Shown in pieces: positions 7,230 through 15,738 of a stretch of 64,000 nucleotides of DNA. A model generated the notes under the pieces. It saw only the letters and a program-made list of their open reading frames with translations. It was not told where the DNA came from and ran no database searches. The stretch is from an uncultured Peptococcaceae bacterium (lineage in GTDB: Bacteria > Bacillota > Peptococcia > Peptococcales > Peptococcaceae). Each line of letters starts with the position of its first letter. The stretch's first letter is position 1. The stretch covers positions 124,001-188,000 of the forward strand of contig URZX01000002.1 of NCBI GenBank assembly GCA_900552455.1. Direction: 5' to 3'. The position numbers and the translations under genes were made by a program.

Positions 7230-8513
7230 ATCGCAACTGTCGATAACCTCTATCACTTTTTTGCGAAAATTACCTTCATCTTCCAGCAAAAAATCAAGAA
7301 CCAATGCAATGTGTTTCTGCTCTTCTAGCGACGGGATTGGAATTTCAACTTGCTTTAATGCTGAAAAATTTATGCTCTCGACGGTTGTTCCGCTTTTCAT
7401 ACATGTCGCCAAAATTTCTCGTTCCTTAGCTCTGCAGGCCCAGAACAAATAATCAAGATTGATTTCTTCGCTGGGAGTGAGCACTTTCAGATCTTGATTA
7501 ACAGTAAACGCCTTCTTCACCATTGCAATCGGAAGCATTCGACGCAAAATACCACTTCGTGTGACGAACAATAACGACGGTTTTTCAATCAGTTTTGCTG
7601 AAGAATTTTCCACACCCACCATATTGACATGCATCAGCGTATCTTCTATGAGATTTGATTTCATATCTTTAGACGTTATCCAGGGAATATTTCCATTTTC
7701 CCAGTATTCGTCGTGTTGCATGCTTGGCGTTCCACCACCATTCCACTCACCACAATCGTTCAACGTCAACGTTTCCCAACTCTCTATCGCTACACCGTTT
7801 TCTGCGCGCCATTTCTCTGTGAGCTGGCCGGTGAAGGCCTGGTGGAGGATGGCGGCTTTGCGGGGTTCAGCGGTGGCGAGAGTTTGCTGGGCTTTTTCTC
7901 TGGCCTGATCGAGTTTGGCGAAGAGGCGCTCGATATTGGTGACGATCTGCTGCTGAATCTCCAGCGGCGGGAGCGGAACTTTTGTTTTTTTCGCATTCAC
8001 TATAGTATACGTATCTACTGTTGTGCCAGAGGACATCGCATGGAGCTGGTTGTACATAAACTGACTTTTGTACAAATAGAAAATATATTTTGGGAGAAAT
8101 AATCCAAGATTTTTAAACCATATAACATTTCCATCTTTAAAATAAAATTTCTGGGAACTATCTACAATGTACGGAACTCCAATTGTTCCCACCCCACTAA
8201 TTAAAATATCCCCCTCTTGTGGTACGCCATAGGATTCTTTAAATTCATTGTAAAGCTGCTCAGAAATAAACAACTCATTTTCAACATATCCATCATCAGA
8301 TAATTTTACAAGTTCTCTTGTCCGATAAAACGGAATTCCATCTGATAACCAATCTTCTTTGTGTACTCTCTTAGATGAAGTTACCTCGAAACCAGCCTTT
8401 ATATACACCCACGCCCAGTCTTCCGGCAATTCGTACGGCCATTCTTCTTCGGGGACGCGGGCGGCGGCGAGGCGTTCTTCTGGGGGGAGCTCTTTCTTCT
8501 GCTTCTTCGCCAT
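7185..8513 (-). CDS. hsdS: Type I restriction-modification specificity subunit
   Basis: HsdS reads the bipartite DNA target for the HsdM/HsdR complex. The 442 residues contain two target-recognition domains. Each is followed by a conserved coiled-coil spacer: PLPPLEIQQQIVTNIERLFA after the first, and IPSLEEQKHIALVLDFLL after the second. Both recognition domains are noticeably AT-rich and divergent, while the N-terminus and spacers are GC-rich like the host. That mosaic is typical of domain shuffling. The start overlaps the hsdM stop as TAATG. The C-terminal ATKKAILAKAFRGE is duplicated 1.2 kb downstream. Confidence 0.93.
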   Translation of the reverse strand: MAKKQKKELPPEERLAAARVPEEEWPYELPEDWAWVYIKAGFEVTSSKRVHKEDWLSDGIPFYRTRELVKLSDDGYVENELFISEQLYNEFKESYGVPQEGDILISGVGTIGVPYIVDSSQKFYFKDGNVIWFKNLGLFLPKYIFYLYKSQFMYNQLHAMSSGTTVDTYTIVNAKKTKVPLPPLEIQQQIVTNIERLFAKLDQAREKAQQTLATAEPRKAAILHQAFTGQLTEKWRAENGVAIESWETLTLNDCGEWNGGGTPSMQHDEYWENGNIPWITSKDMKSNLIEDTLMHVNMVGVENSSAKLIEKPSLLFVTRSGILRRMLPIAMVKKAFTVNQDLKVLTPSEEINLDYLFWACRAKEREILATCMKSGTTVESINFSALKQVEIPIPSLEEQKHIALVLDFLLEDEGNFRKKVIEVIDSCDATKKAILAKAFRGE

Positions 8514-9931
8514 TACTCGCTCACCTCCAGGGCGCGGAGTTCGGCGGCGACTTCGCGGAGAAGTTTGGCGGCTTCCTCGAGCTGTTCGGCGGCGCTGGCG
8601 GCGCTCTCGGCGGGATCGGGGAGATCGTCGTAGTCGATGATGCTGTCGTCTTTGATCAGGCCGAGGTCGAGGGAATTTCCGTGGGCAGCGATCTCCTCGC
8701 GGGTGAAGACGGACCAGCGCTCATCACGCACGGCGCGGCGGTCGTCGGCTTCGTAGGCAGCTTCAAAGGCCGCGAAGTGCTCGCGCTTCAGCGGATTGGT
8801 TTTGCCGAAGCTTGGCATGTTGGTGCGCAGATCGTAGAACCAGACTTCGCTGGTGTTCGCGGTATCATTGGCGCCGCGGGTGAAAAAGAGCACGTTGGTC
8901 TTGACGCCCTGGGCGTAGAAAATGCCGGTGGGCAGGCGCAGGATGGTGTGCAGGTTGCACTTGTCCATGAGGTCGGTGCGAATTTTTTCGCCGTCGCCAT
9001 CGGCGAAGAGCACGTTATCCGGCAGGACGACGGCGGCGCGGGCGTGGCCATCGCGCTTCAGGCTGCGGTAGATGTGCTGGAGAAAATTGAGCTGTTTGTT
9101 GCTGGTCGGGAAGGTGAAGTCATCGCGGGTGGCGCGCTCTCCACCTTTCTTGGTGCCGAAGGGCGGATTGCTGAGCACGAGATCGTAGTCGTGCATCTGC
9201 TTGCCAAAGTTGGAGAGCGTGTCACCGAGGAGAATGTCGCCATCGATGCCGTGGAGCATGGCATTCATCAGCGCCAGGCGGTGGGTGTCGTGGACGAGCT
9301 CGCAGCCGGTGAAGGCCTGCTTCTGCTCAAATTCTGCCATGTCGGCGTCGAGATCCCAGAAACCGTCGGTGTGGTCGTAGACATACTGGTGGGCGGCGAT
9401 CATGAAACCGAAGGTGCCGCAGGCGGGATCGTTGCAGCGCTCGCCGGGCTGGGGCTTCATGAGTCGGGTCATCACATCGATGAGCACGCGGGGCGTGAAA
9501 TACTGGCCGGCGCCGGATTTTTTCTCGCTGGCGTTTTTCTCGAGCAGGCCTTCGTAGAGATTGCCGAGGCCTTCTTCGCGGGCGGAGAACCAGTCGAGGC
9601 TGTCGATGGTGGCGATGATTTTTCGCAGGTTCTTCGGCTCGGAGATGTTGCTCACTGCGCCCTGGTAGATCTCACGCACGCGGCCGTTGCCGGTTTCGCC
9701 GAGGGTGTCGAGGAGTTCTTCGTAGTAGTCTTTCAGCTCCTTGCCATCCTTCGACGCGAGCACATCCCAGCGGTAGGCTTCGGGAATCTGCTCTTCGACG
9801 CCGGTTTCGTTGGCCATTTTAAGGAAGAGAATGTAGGTGAGCTCGGTGACGTATTGGTGGTAGGTGATGCCGTCATCGCGCAGAACGTTGCAAAGGTTCC
9901 AGAGCTTGGCGACAATTTCCTGAGTAGTCAT
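8513..9931 (-). CDS. hsdM: Type I restriction-modification DNA methyltransferase subunit
   Basis: HsdM is an N6-adenine methyltransferase of the type I complex. The 472-residue protein has the helical HsdM N-domain. It is followed by GQYFTPR (142-148), the SAM-binding DPACGTFGF (168-176) and the catalytic NPPF (255-258). The C-terminal tail is a coiled coil that contacts HsdS. Its start overlaps the hsdR stop as ATGA and its stop overlaps the hsdS start, so the three subunits are translationally coupled. All catalytic motifs are intact. Confidence 0.96.
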   Translation of the reverse strand: MTTQEIVAKLWNLCNVLRDDGITYHQYVTELTYILFLKMANETGVEEQIPEAYRWDVLASKDGKELKDYYEELLDTLGETGNGRVREIYQGAVSNISEPKNLRKIIATIDSLDWFSAREEGLGNLYEGLLEKNASEKKSGAGQYFTPRVLIDVMTRLMKPQPGERCNDPACGTFGFMIAAHQYVYDHTDGFWDLDADMAEFEQKQAFTGCELVHDTHRLALMNAMLHGIDGDILLGDTLSNFGKQMHDYDLVLSNPPFGTKKGGERATRDDFTFPTSNKQLNFLQHIYRSLKRDGHARAAVVLPDNVLFADGDGEKIRTDLMDKCNLHTILRLPTGIFYAQGVKTNVLFFTRGANDTANTSEVWFYDLRTNMPSFGKTNPLKREHFAAFEAAYEADDRRAVRDERWSVFTREEIAAHGNSLDLGLIKDDSIIDYDDLPDPAESAASAAEQLEEAAKLLREVAAELRALEVSE

Positions 9932-12900
9932 GCGGTGTATCCTCCATCATCGTAGAGATACTCGTTGAGTTCAAATACGATGTTTTCTAATTGGTTGTTA
10001 AAATCTTTGTTGATCTTCTTCAGCCCGCCGCGGGATTTGAACTGCTGGGCTTCGTTGAAGGTGTCCATATTGATCACGCTTTCGCTGAGAAGGAATTTTT
10101 CGATGTTGTTGAGCCAGCCCAGCTCTTTGAGGGAGAAATCGTGGTTGTCTTTCAGGCGTTCGACGGCGCAGCGGATGCGCGTCTCGTGGCTGACGAGTGG
10201 CGAGCCGAGGGCCATACGGCGGATGAGACTGATGATGTCGGCGGTGATCTCCTGGTTGGTCATCTGGGCGACGGCGGTGTTGAGTTTCGTTTCAGTGAAA
10301 CCTTCGCTGTCCAGCAGCGATTTGAGATGCCGGAGACTCTCGCGGGTGAGATCTTTCGGCCGGGTGCAAATGATGTTGAGGGCCATGATCTCGTTGCGAT
10401 TGTTCTGGACGAAGCGGGAAAATTCCTCGAGATAATCTTCGGGGCGTGTGCCGGTGCTGTAGCCACGGCTGTGCTCGACGATTTCGTCGGCGCTGCTATC
10501 CACGACGACGGGCGACTGCGCCGGTCTGGCTTCTTTCTCTAGGAAAAGGAGCAGCCTGCGGGCGTCGAGAAGCTGGGCTTTGGCGTCGCGGAGCGGCGCT
10601 TTTTCGACGGTGGCGACCCATTCGTCTGGCGACTGGCCGCCGGTCAGGTTTCTGAAATGATCGAGGAGATCGCCGGCGATGCGCGGTTTCAGGCGCTGGA
10701 ATTTGGCGACGATCTGGTCGATCTGATTTTCCAGCTGGCGGTCGTCGCTCATGACTTCAAGGCCGTTCAAGAGATCATCAAAATTGGTGTTGACGCCGGT
10801 GACGACGGGCTTCATGGTGGTGACTTTTTCCATGGCTTCGTAGACGCCGACGGCGTCGTAGATTTCGAAGTGGGTCTTTTTAATCGCCGGGCAGAGGCGC
10901 GTGGCGCGGCCGAGCATCTGCTCAAAGAGAATGCGCGAGCGGACGCGGCGCAGAAACACGAGGGTGGTGATCTGGGGCACGTCGATACCGGTGGTGAGGA
11001 GATCGACGGTGACGACGATGCGCGGATTCTGCTCATTCTTGAAACGGAGGATGGCGTTTTTGATTTTCTTTTTGTCGCCACCGCCTGCTTTGCCGGTGAT
11101 TTTGAGAATGGCATCGCTCGGCACGCCCTGGGGCGCGTAGAGCTCGCGCAGAATCTGCACGATGAGATCGGCGTGGCGGTCGTTAGCAGCGTAGATGAGC
11201 ATCTTCCCCTGCTCCTCGCTGGTCGGATCGAAATCCTTCGCGATTTCTTCGAGGACGGCGCGGTTGAAACCTTCGGTGATGATGCTGCGGTTGAAATCTT
11301 CGACATCGAAATCCAGCTCGTCGCCGAGGACTTCGCTGTTCAGCAGCTCGCCGGTGACGGGATCGTAAAGCAGGATGGTGTCGCCGGTGCTGTAGTGGAT
11401 GCCTTCGACGCTCTGTCTGGTTTTGATCACGTGGGGCGCGTCGTGATCGACGAGGTAGCCTGCGATGACGGCTTCACGATAGGTGTATTTGAACACGGGC
11501 TTGCCGAAAATCTCTGTGGTCTGGAGCGCCGGCGTGGCGGTGAGACCGATTTTCACGGCGTCGAAATAATCGATGACGGCGCGGTATTTGCTCTGGTAAT
11601 CGCGCTGATCGCGGTAGAGCAGATCGTCGCCTGACATCTCGCGGTCGAGAATGTAGCCGCGGTGGGCTTCGTCGACGATGATGAGGTCGTAGTCGGTGAT
11701 CGCCGGCTGGGTATCGTCGTCTGCGTAGAACAGGCGGCGCACCATACCCTGGACGGTGGAGACGTGGATGCGGGTTTCGCGGTCGATGCGCTTGTCCTCG
11801 AGGCCTTTGATGTCGTAGATGTTGTCGAGGGTGAGGAGGTCTTCGAGCTTGACTTCCTGGAACACGTCGAGCGCCTGCTCACCGAGGGAGGTACGGTCGA
11901 CGAGAAAGAGAATACGGCGGAAACGGCCGCTCTTGAGGAAGCGGTAGATCATGCCGAGGACGGTGCGGGTTTTTCCGGTGCCGGTGGCCATCGCCAGCAG
12001 GATGTGCTGCTGGCCCTTCACGACGGCGGCTTCGGCGGCCTGAATGGCGCGAATCTGGTAATCGCGCAGGTTCAGCCCGGCAGGATCGCGCAGGAGATCG
12101 TAGGGCAGGGCTTTGAGTTTTTTATCGGCCTGGGAGAGATCGCGCGTGAGCAGCGCCTGGAGGCCGTCCGGGCTTGGCCAGCCGTGGAGCGCTTTCGGCG
12201 TGTTCGTTTTTTTGCGCAGATCGAGGAACCAGATGCCGGAACTCGTCTCCAGCTGCGCCAGATAGGGGCGGCCGTTGGTGGCGAAGGTGAACGGTACTTT
12301 GTAGCCATCCCAGCTGCCAATGGTGTAAGGTGCGTCTTCCTCGCGGATACTCGACGGATAAGATTTGCCCTGGTAATCAATGACGGAGAAAATGTCCTTG
12401 TGATAGGCCTTGGCTTCGATGATGCCGATCATCTGAGTGCCGACGAAGAGCGCATAATCGGCGCGGCCGCTGTTGCCCAGGCGGGAATAGGTCGGCCACT
12501 CAGCGATGGCGAGATTGCGCCCTTTCTGCGGACGGGTGCGCTTGCTGTAACGGAGATTTTCGCTGTCAGCTTCCCAGCCAACTTTGCGCAGCTGAGCGTC
12601 GATCATGTAGCGAGTCTCCTCTTCCGAACGCGGACGCTGGCTGGCGGCCTGGTGCGCTTTTTGGCGGCGTACGTCCAGCGGCACGGCGGGCGCAGCCTGG
12701 GCGGTCGCTTCGGTGGCGCGAATGAGCTGCGCCTCGATGGCCTTATTCTCGACGATCGGCACTGCCGCTGGCTGCGCAGCAGGCATGACAAATTCGTGGT
12801 AGGTGTAGCTCCAGTCGCCGTAGGTTTCCATGAACCATTCGCAGAGGCTGTGGGCCATGACGAGACAGCGTTTGGCAGCGGCCAGAGAATCGCAGCCTTC

Positions 12901-13185
12901 GTGAGCGGCTTTGTTGCGCGCCTTGCGCAGCATGTGGAGAATCTCGCAGAGGCTCTCATCGATGAGCTCCTCTCGCAGAAGCATGTTGATACGATTCGCG
13001 GCGTTGTTTTCAATGGGCTGCGGCAGATCGTCGTAGCTGAACATCAGACTGACGATGGTTTCGCCAAGCATACCCAGCTTCATCAGGCAGGAATTGGCGT
13101 CACTGTAGAGATATTGCTCAGCCAGCCGCCCGAAACCAGACAGCGCCGGATATTTTTCTTGTAGAAATGCAAAGTTAGAAGGCAT
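9928..13185 (-). CDS. hsdR: Type I restriction endonuclease subunit
   Basis: HsdR is the ATP-driven translocase and nuclease of the type I system. At 1085 residues it has four parts. An N-terminal DUF4145-like helical region covers residues 1-120. The PD-(D/E)xK nuclease core follows (D243 in RADYALF, E257-A-K259 in IIEAK). A superfamily 2 helicase has ATGTGKT at 400-406 and DEAHRGY. The EcoEI-type C-terminal domain includes the FLRRVRSRILFEQMLGRATR helicase motif VI. The start has a GGGAGCG site. It is preceded by a small ORF and a consensus promoter, and heads the hsdR-M-S-abiH operon. The gene shows no disruption. Confidence 0.95.
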   Translation of the reverse strand: MPSNFAFLQEKYPALSGFGRLAEQYLYSDANSCLMKLGMLGETIVSLMFSYDDLPQPIENNAANRINMLLREELIDESLCEILHMLRKARNKAAHEGCDSLAAAKRCLVMAHSLCEWFMETYGDWSYTYHEFVMPAAQPAAVPIVENKAIEAQLIRATEATAQAAPAVPLDVRRQKAHQAASQRPRSEEETRYMIDAQLRKVGWEADSENLRYSKRTRPQKGRNLAIAEWPTYSRLGNSGRADYALFVGTQMIGIIEAKAYHKDIFSVIDYQGKSYPSSIREEDAPYTIGSWDGYKVPFTFATNGRPYLAQLETSSGIWFLDLRKKTNTPKALHGWPSPDGLQALLTRDLSQADKKLKALPYDLLRDPAGLNLRDYQIRAIQAAEAAVVKGQQHILLAMATGTGKTRTVLGMIYRFLKSGRFRRILFLVDRTSLGEQALDVFQEVKLEDLLTLDNIYDIKGLEDKRIDRETRIHVSTVQGMVRRLFYADDDTQPAITDYDLIIVDEAHRGYILDREMSGDDLLYRDQRDYQSKYRAVIDYFDAVKIGLTATPALQTTEIFGKPVFKYTYREAVIAGYLVDHDAPHVIKTRQSVEGIHYSTGDTILLYDPVTGELLNSEVLGDELDFDVEDFNRSIITEGFNRAVLEEIAKDFDPTSEEQGKMLIYAANDRHADLIVQILRELYAPQGVPSDAILKITGKAGGGDKKKIKNAILRFKNEQNPRIVVTVDLLTTGIDVPQITTLVFLRRVRSRILFEQMLGRATRLCPAIKKTHFEIYDAVGVYEAMEKVTTMKPVVTGVNTNFDDLLNGLEVMSDDRQLENQIDQIVAKFQRLKPRIAGDLLDHFRNLTGGQSPDEWVATVEKAPLRDAKAQLLDARRLLLFLEKEARPAQSPVVVDSSADEIVEHSRGYSTGTRPEDYLEEFSRFVQNNRNEIMALNIICTRPKDLTRESLRHLKSLLDSEGFTETKLNTAVAQMTNQEITADIISLIRRMALGSPLVSHETRIRCAVERLKDNHDFSLKELGWLNNIEKFLLSESVINMDTFNEAQQFKSRGGLKKINKDFNNQLENIVFELNEYLYDDGGYTA

Positions 13186-13207
13186 GGTCGTCGCTCCCTT
13201 CTCTGGA

Positions 13208-13360
13208 TCATTGACAGGAACAGCAGGCGCGCCGCGCTAAGCCAGCCAGTTTTTCTCGCTCTCGACTCTGAGCGCGCAGAACATATCGTAGTACCACGCT
13301 GTCGCGCCGCGAACGATTTCCAGCGCGGTCAGCTCGTTGTATGATTAGGGCGCGTTGCAT
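13208..13360 (-). CDS. Small Arg-rich ORF ahead of hsdR (hypothetical)
   Basis: The 50 codons start at an ATG with a good GGGAGGGG site 6 nt upstream and end 22 nt before hsdR. The product (MQRALIIQRADRAGNRSRRD onward) is basic and ends in a CCSC-type tail. It is the first ORF after the hsd promoter. No family is recognised. It could be a leader peptide or small regulator of the restriction operon, or simply chance coding. Confidence 0.4.
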   Translation of the reverse strand: MQRALIIQRADRAGNRSRRDSVVLRYVLRAQSREREKLAGLARRACCSCQ

Positions 13361-13396
13361 GGAAATCCCCTCCCCGTCTGTCGGTTTTATAATTCT

Positions 13397-13425
13397 ATTG
13401 TACGAAAATTTCACCGATCTTTCAA
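13397..13425 (-). promoter_or_regulatory. Promoter of the hsd operon
   Basis: TTGAAA and TACAAT are spaced by 17 nt on the minus strand, about 35 nt before the small ORF and 210 nt before hsdR. Nothing else gene-like was seen between 13361 and 13560 apart from the inverted repeat at 13516. Confidence 0.65.
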
Positions 13426-13515
13426 CCTCTCCGACTCTTTACCTTTAGCTGCGATCTGCCGCGAATTTGTGAAGCTTCTAGGCGCGAAAATCGTAATCTG
13501 AAGACAAGCGCCAAC

Positions 13516-13556
13516 AGGCCTGCTACACAAACGATTTTCGTCTGTGTAGCAGGCCT
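13516..13556. terminator. Long inverted repeat between the ABC operon and hsd
   Basis: Arms AGGCCTGCTACACAAACGA and TCGTCTGTGTAGCAGGCCT pair over 19 bp with one mismatch around a three-base loop, 5 nt after the permease stop. On the plus strand TTTGTTT follows; on the minus strand there is no T run. Termination of the permease operon is the likeliest use, but the T-tract sits on the opposite side. Confidence 0.5.
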
Positions 13557-13560
13557 TTGT

Positions 13561-14754
13561 TTATGCGCGTGTGATTTGCCGGGCAGCGAGGACAAGCTCG
13601 GCGTTGAGCACGATCCAGCAAAGCGGGAGGATCGGCCAGCTGCCGATGGCTGCTGCTAGAAGAAGCATAACGGCGGGAACGAGGTATTTGCGGGGATGAT
13701 GCCAAAGGTCGCTTTCGCTGCGCCAGTTTTTGAGGGGATGCTGCCATTCTAGCCAGACGGCGGCGAGGGCGCTTTGCAGCGCGATGAAGCCGGCGGCGGC
13801 GAGCATTGGCGGTGTGACAGGACCTATGGTGAGGGTCCAGCTGATGAGAAAGACTGTGTCGGCGAGGAGATTTGCACCGGCGAGCAGAACGACATAGGGC
13901 AGGCAGAACAGCCTGACGCTACCGGGGAGCATGCGCACGGCGCGGTCGAAGGTGGGATCTGCGGAAAGCAGAACGCTGAGCGGGGTGTTGAGGGTGAGGA
14001 TGGCGAAGCCAAGGGGCGCGACGAAGATCTCGCGGGCGAAGAAGAATGGCAGCGCGGCGGCAACGAGCCAGAGCCCGGCGGTGTTGACGAGATAATTTCT
14101 ATGCGCGAAGAGATGGCGCAGGAAATAGCGGAGCATGAGAAAATGCTGCGCGTGCTTTCCGGAGCGGCTGCCAGGCGCTGTGGCACACAGAAAAGCCCAG
14201 GCATCTGCGCGCGCAAGCAGGAACAGGGATGCGGCTGCAGAAAGCGCAAGCAGCGGCAGGAGCACGCGCTCTCCTGTGCAAAGGCGGAGCACGACGAAAA
14301 GTGCGAGCGTCCAGAGCGCGGCGAGCCAGCGCAGACCGCTGCGAAAAAGCGCCGCAAGCAGCACGCTGCAAAGCGCGCAGGAAACGACGCTGCAGAGTGT
14401 TTGCGCGCTCCAGCGGCTGACAGCAAGCAAGAGCGACAGAAGCGGCAGGGTTTTCGTGGCGAGAGTGTAGAGCGCCAGCGCGCCGATGTAGCCGCGCACA
14501 ATGCCGCGCGCATTTTCCGGGAGCATGAGCAGATGGCGCAGCTCGGTCTGCCCATCCGCTGCAGCAAGAGCGCGGAGCATGGCGCCGCCGCTGAACACGC
14601 TGGTCATCAGGCAGAGCACGAAGGGCGAAATGGCGACGCGCCACTCTGTCGCAGCCAGGCCGCCATAGACGACGGCGCAGACGACGAGGGTGCGCACGAG
14701 GCGCTTTCCCCGCGCGCCGAAGTATTTGCGCAGAAAATAATCAAACGTTGTCAT
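13561..14754 (-). CDS. ABC-2-like membrane permease
   Basis: A very hydrophobic protein of 397 residues with about 10-12 predicted membrane segments, taken as the membrane partner of the ATPase that overlaps it by 14 nt. The ATG at 14754 (MTTFDYFLRKYFGARGKRL) has a GGGAGG site; a longer in-frame reading would lie wholly inside the ATPase gene. No family name is recognised with certainty. The substrate could be a peptide, lipid or drug. The neighbouring LytTR two-component pair suggests a regulated export or immunity function, as in bacteriocin loci, but no peptide precursor was found. Confidence 0.75.
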   Translation of the reverse strand: MTTFDYFLRKYFGARGKRLVRTLVVCAVVYGGLAATEWRVAISPFVLCLMTSVFSGGAMLRALAAADGQTELRHLLMLPENARGIVRGYIGALALYTLATKTLPLLSLLLAVSRWSAQTLCSVVSCALCSVLLAALFRSGLRWLAALWTLALFVVLRLCTGERVLLPLLALSAAASLFLLARADAWAFLCATAPGSRSGKHAQHFLMLRYFLRHLFAHRNYLVNTAGLWLVAAALPFFFAREIFVAPLGFAILTLNTPLSVLLSADPTFDRAVRMLPGSVRLFCLPYVVLLAGANLLADTVFLISWTLTIGPVTPPMLAAAGFIALQSALAAVWLEWQHPLKNWRSESDLWHHPRKYLVPAVMLLLAAAIGSWPILPLCWIVLNAELVLAARQITRA

Positions 14755-15439
14755 CGCGCGTCGCCTCCCGGATTGCCTGCGCATCGATCTCGCCGCTGCT
14801 GAAGGTCTGGCTGATGCGCCCGTTTTCAAGAATGAGCACACGATCAGCTGTGAGGGTGATGCTTTCGAGCACGTGCGACGAAAAGAGCAGCGTGCCCTGG
14901 CTGCGGTAGTTGTTCATACACGTATAGAGAAATTCGGTGCTCTGGAAATCCAGCCCGTTCACTGGCTCGTCCAGCAGGAGCAGCGGCGGACGCAGGGCAA
15001 ACGCGGTGATGAGAAAGGCTTTCTTGCGGTTGCCTGTGGAAAGATCGCGGATCGGCGTTTCGGCGTAGTCGGCGAAATGAAATCCACGGACGAGGGCGTC
15101 CACATTCGGCAGCGGCTGGGCGTAAGCGCGGGCTGCAAAGGCGAGGTATTCGCGGAAGCTGAAATAGCCGAAGGCGGCGTCCTCGGCGAAGACGGTGTAG
15201 CGCGCGCGTTTGAACGCGGGATCGCGAAACTGCACCGCCGCGCCATCGAACGCCGCACGAGCGATGGAAAAATCTGCGTGCAGCCCGCTGAGCACATTCA
15301 GGAGCGTGGTCTTGCCGGCGCCGTTAAGCCCGATGAGGCCGACGACCTCGTGCTCCCCGAGGGAGAACGTGCAGTCCTTGAGCACAGGATGCTCCGGTGC
15401 GTACCAGGCAGACAATCCCTGGATCTCGAGCGCGCTCAT
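14741..15439 (-). CDS. ABC transporter ATP-binding protein
   Basis: A single-domain ABC ATPase of 232 residues. Walker A is GLNGAGKTT, Walker B is LLLLDEPVNGLD, and the switch His is in LFSSHVLES. The signature loop is the degenerate LSTGN rather than LSGGQ, a variant common in ABC-2 exporters of this kind. The ATG at 15439 is chosen because it overlaps the stop of the small upstream gene as ATGA; in-frame readings upstream would cover that gene. It pairs with the downstream permease. Confidence 0.9.
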   Translation of the reverse strand: MSALEIQGLSAWYAPEHPVLKDCTFSLGEHEVVGLIGLNGAGKTTLLNVLSGLHADFSIARAAFDGAAVQFRDPAFKRARYTVFAEDAAFGYFSFREYLAFAARAYAQPLPNVDALVRGFHFADYAETPIRDLSTGNRKKAFLITAFALRPPLLLLDEPVNGLDFQSTEFLYTCMNNYRSQGTLLFSSHVLESITLTADRVLILENGRISQTFSSGEIDAQAIREATRDDNV

Positions 15440-15606
15440 GACTGATCGCCGCCGCCCGACTTCCACGCTGTGTAAGCGCCGTAAAACATGGCTGTGCTCA
15501 TGAAAATGAAAAGCACGACGCCGCTGACATTCATTGTCACAGCGCTGAAGATGAGACAGGCGAGAAATACAAAGCCCATAATGAGACGAAAATAATAGTG
15601 ACGCAT
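15436..15606 (-). CDS. Small two-segment membrane protein (56 residues)
   Basis: This short gene starts with ATG at 15606 behind a textbook AAGGAGG site 8 nt away, and its TGA overlaps the ATPase ATG. The product begins MRHYYFRLIMGFVFLACLIF. A second hydrophobic stretch (about residues 28-46, GVVLFIFMSTAMFYGAY) follows, with a polar tail WKSGGGDQS. That suggests two membrane helices. It is the first gene of the ABC operon. It could be a small subunit or regulator of the transporter; no family is recognised. Confidence 0.72.
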   Translation of the reverse strand: MRHYYFRLIMGFVFLACLIFSAVTMNVSGVVLFIFMSTAMFYGAYTAWKSGGGDQS

Positions 15607-15712
15607 GATCGTTTCCTCCTTTGTGGATCATCGTTTTTTTATCCTGTCTCTATCCTACACGATCTGCGTGCGCGCTGCGGAAATGTCCGCGAATGGTCGG
15701 TTTTTGGGCGCG
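15607..15712 (-). promoter_or_regulatory. Control region of the small-peptide/ABC operon
   Basis: About 105 nt separate the histidine kinase terminator from the first gene of the ABC operon. The minus strand holds a TAGGAT-like -10 near 15650 but no convincing -35, which fits activation by the adjacent LytTR regulator. Imperfect GCGGAAATGTC/GCGAATGGTC repeats lie at 15677-15699. Confidence 0.35.
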
Positions 15713-15738
15713 AAAAACCACGCCGTGAGCAGGCGTGG
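15713..15738 (-). terminator. Terminator after the LytTR-system kinase
   Basis: A 7-bp CCACGCC/GGCGTGG stem abuts the kinase stop codon and is followed on the minus strand by five T's. Confidence 0.8.

Noticed and set aside
15677-15699. LytTR-type direct repeats before the ABC operon
   Set aside because: The two GCG-AATG-TC units match only partly and their spacing is not the usual one; kept only as a weak note in the control region.
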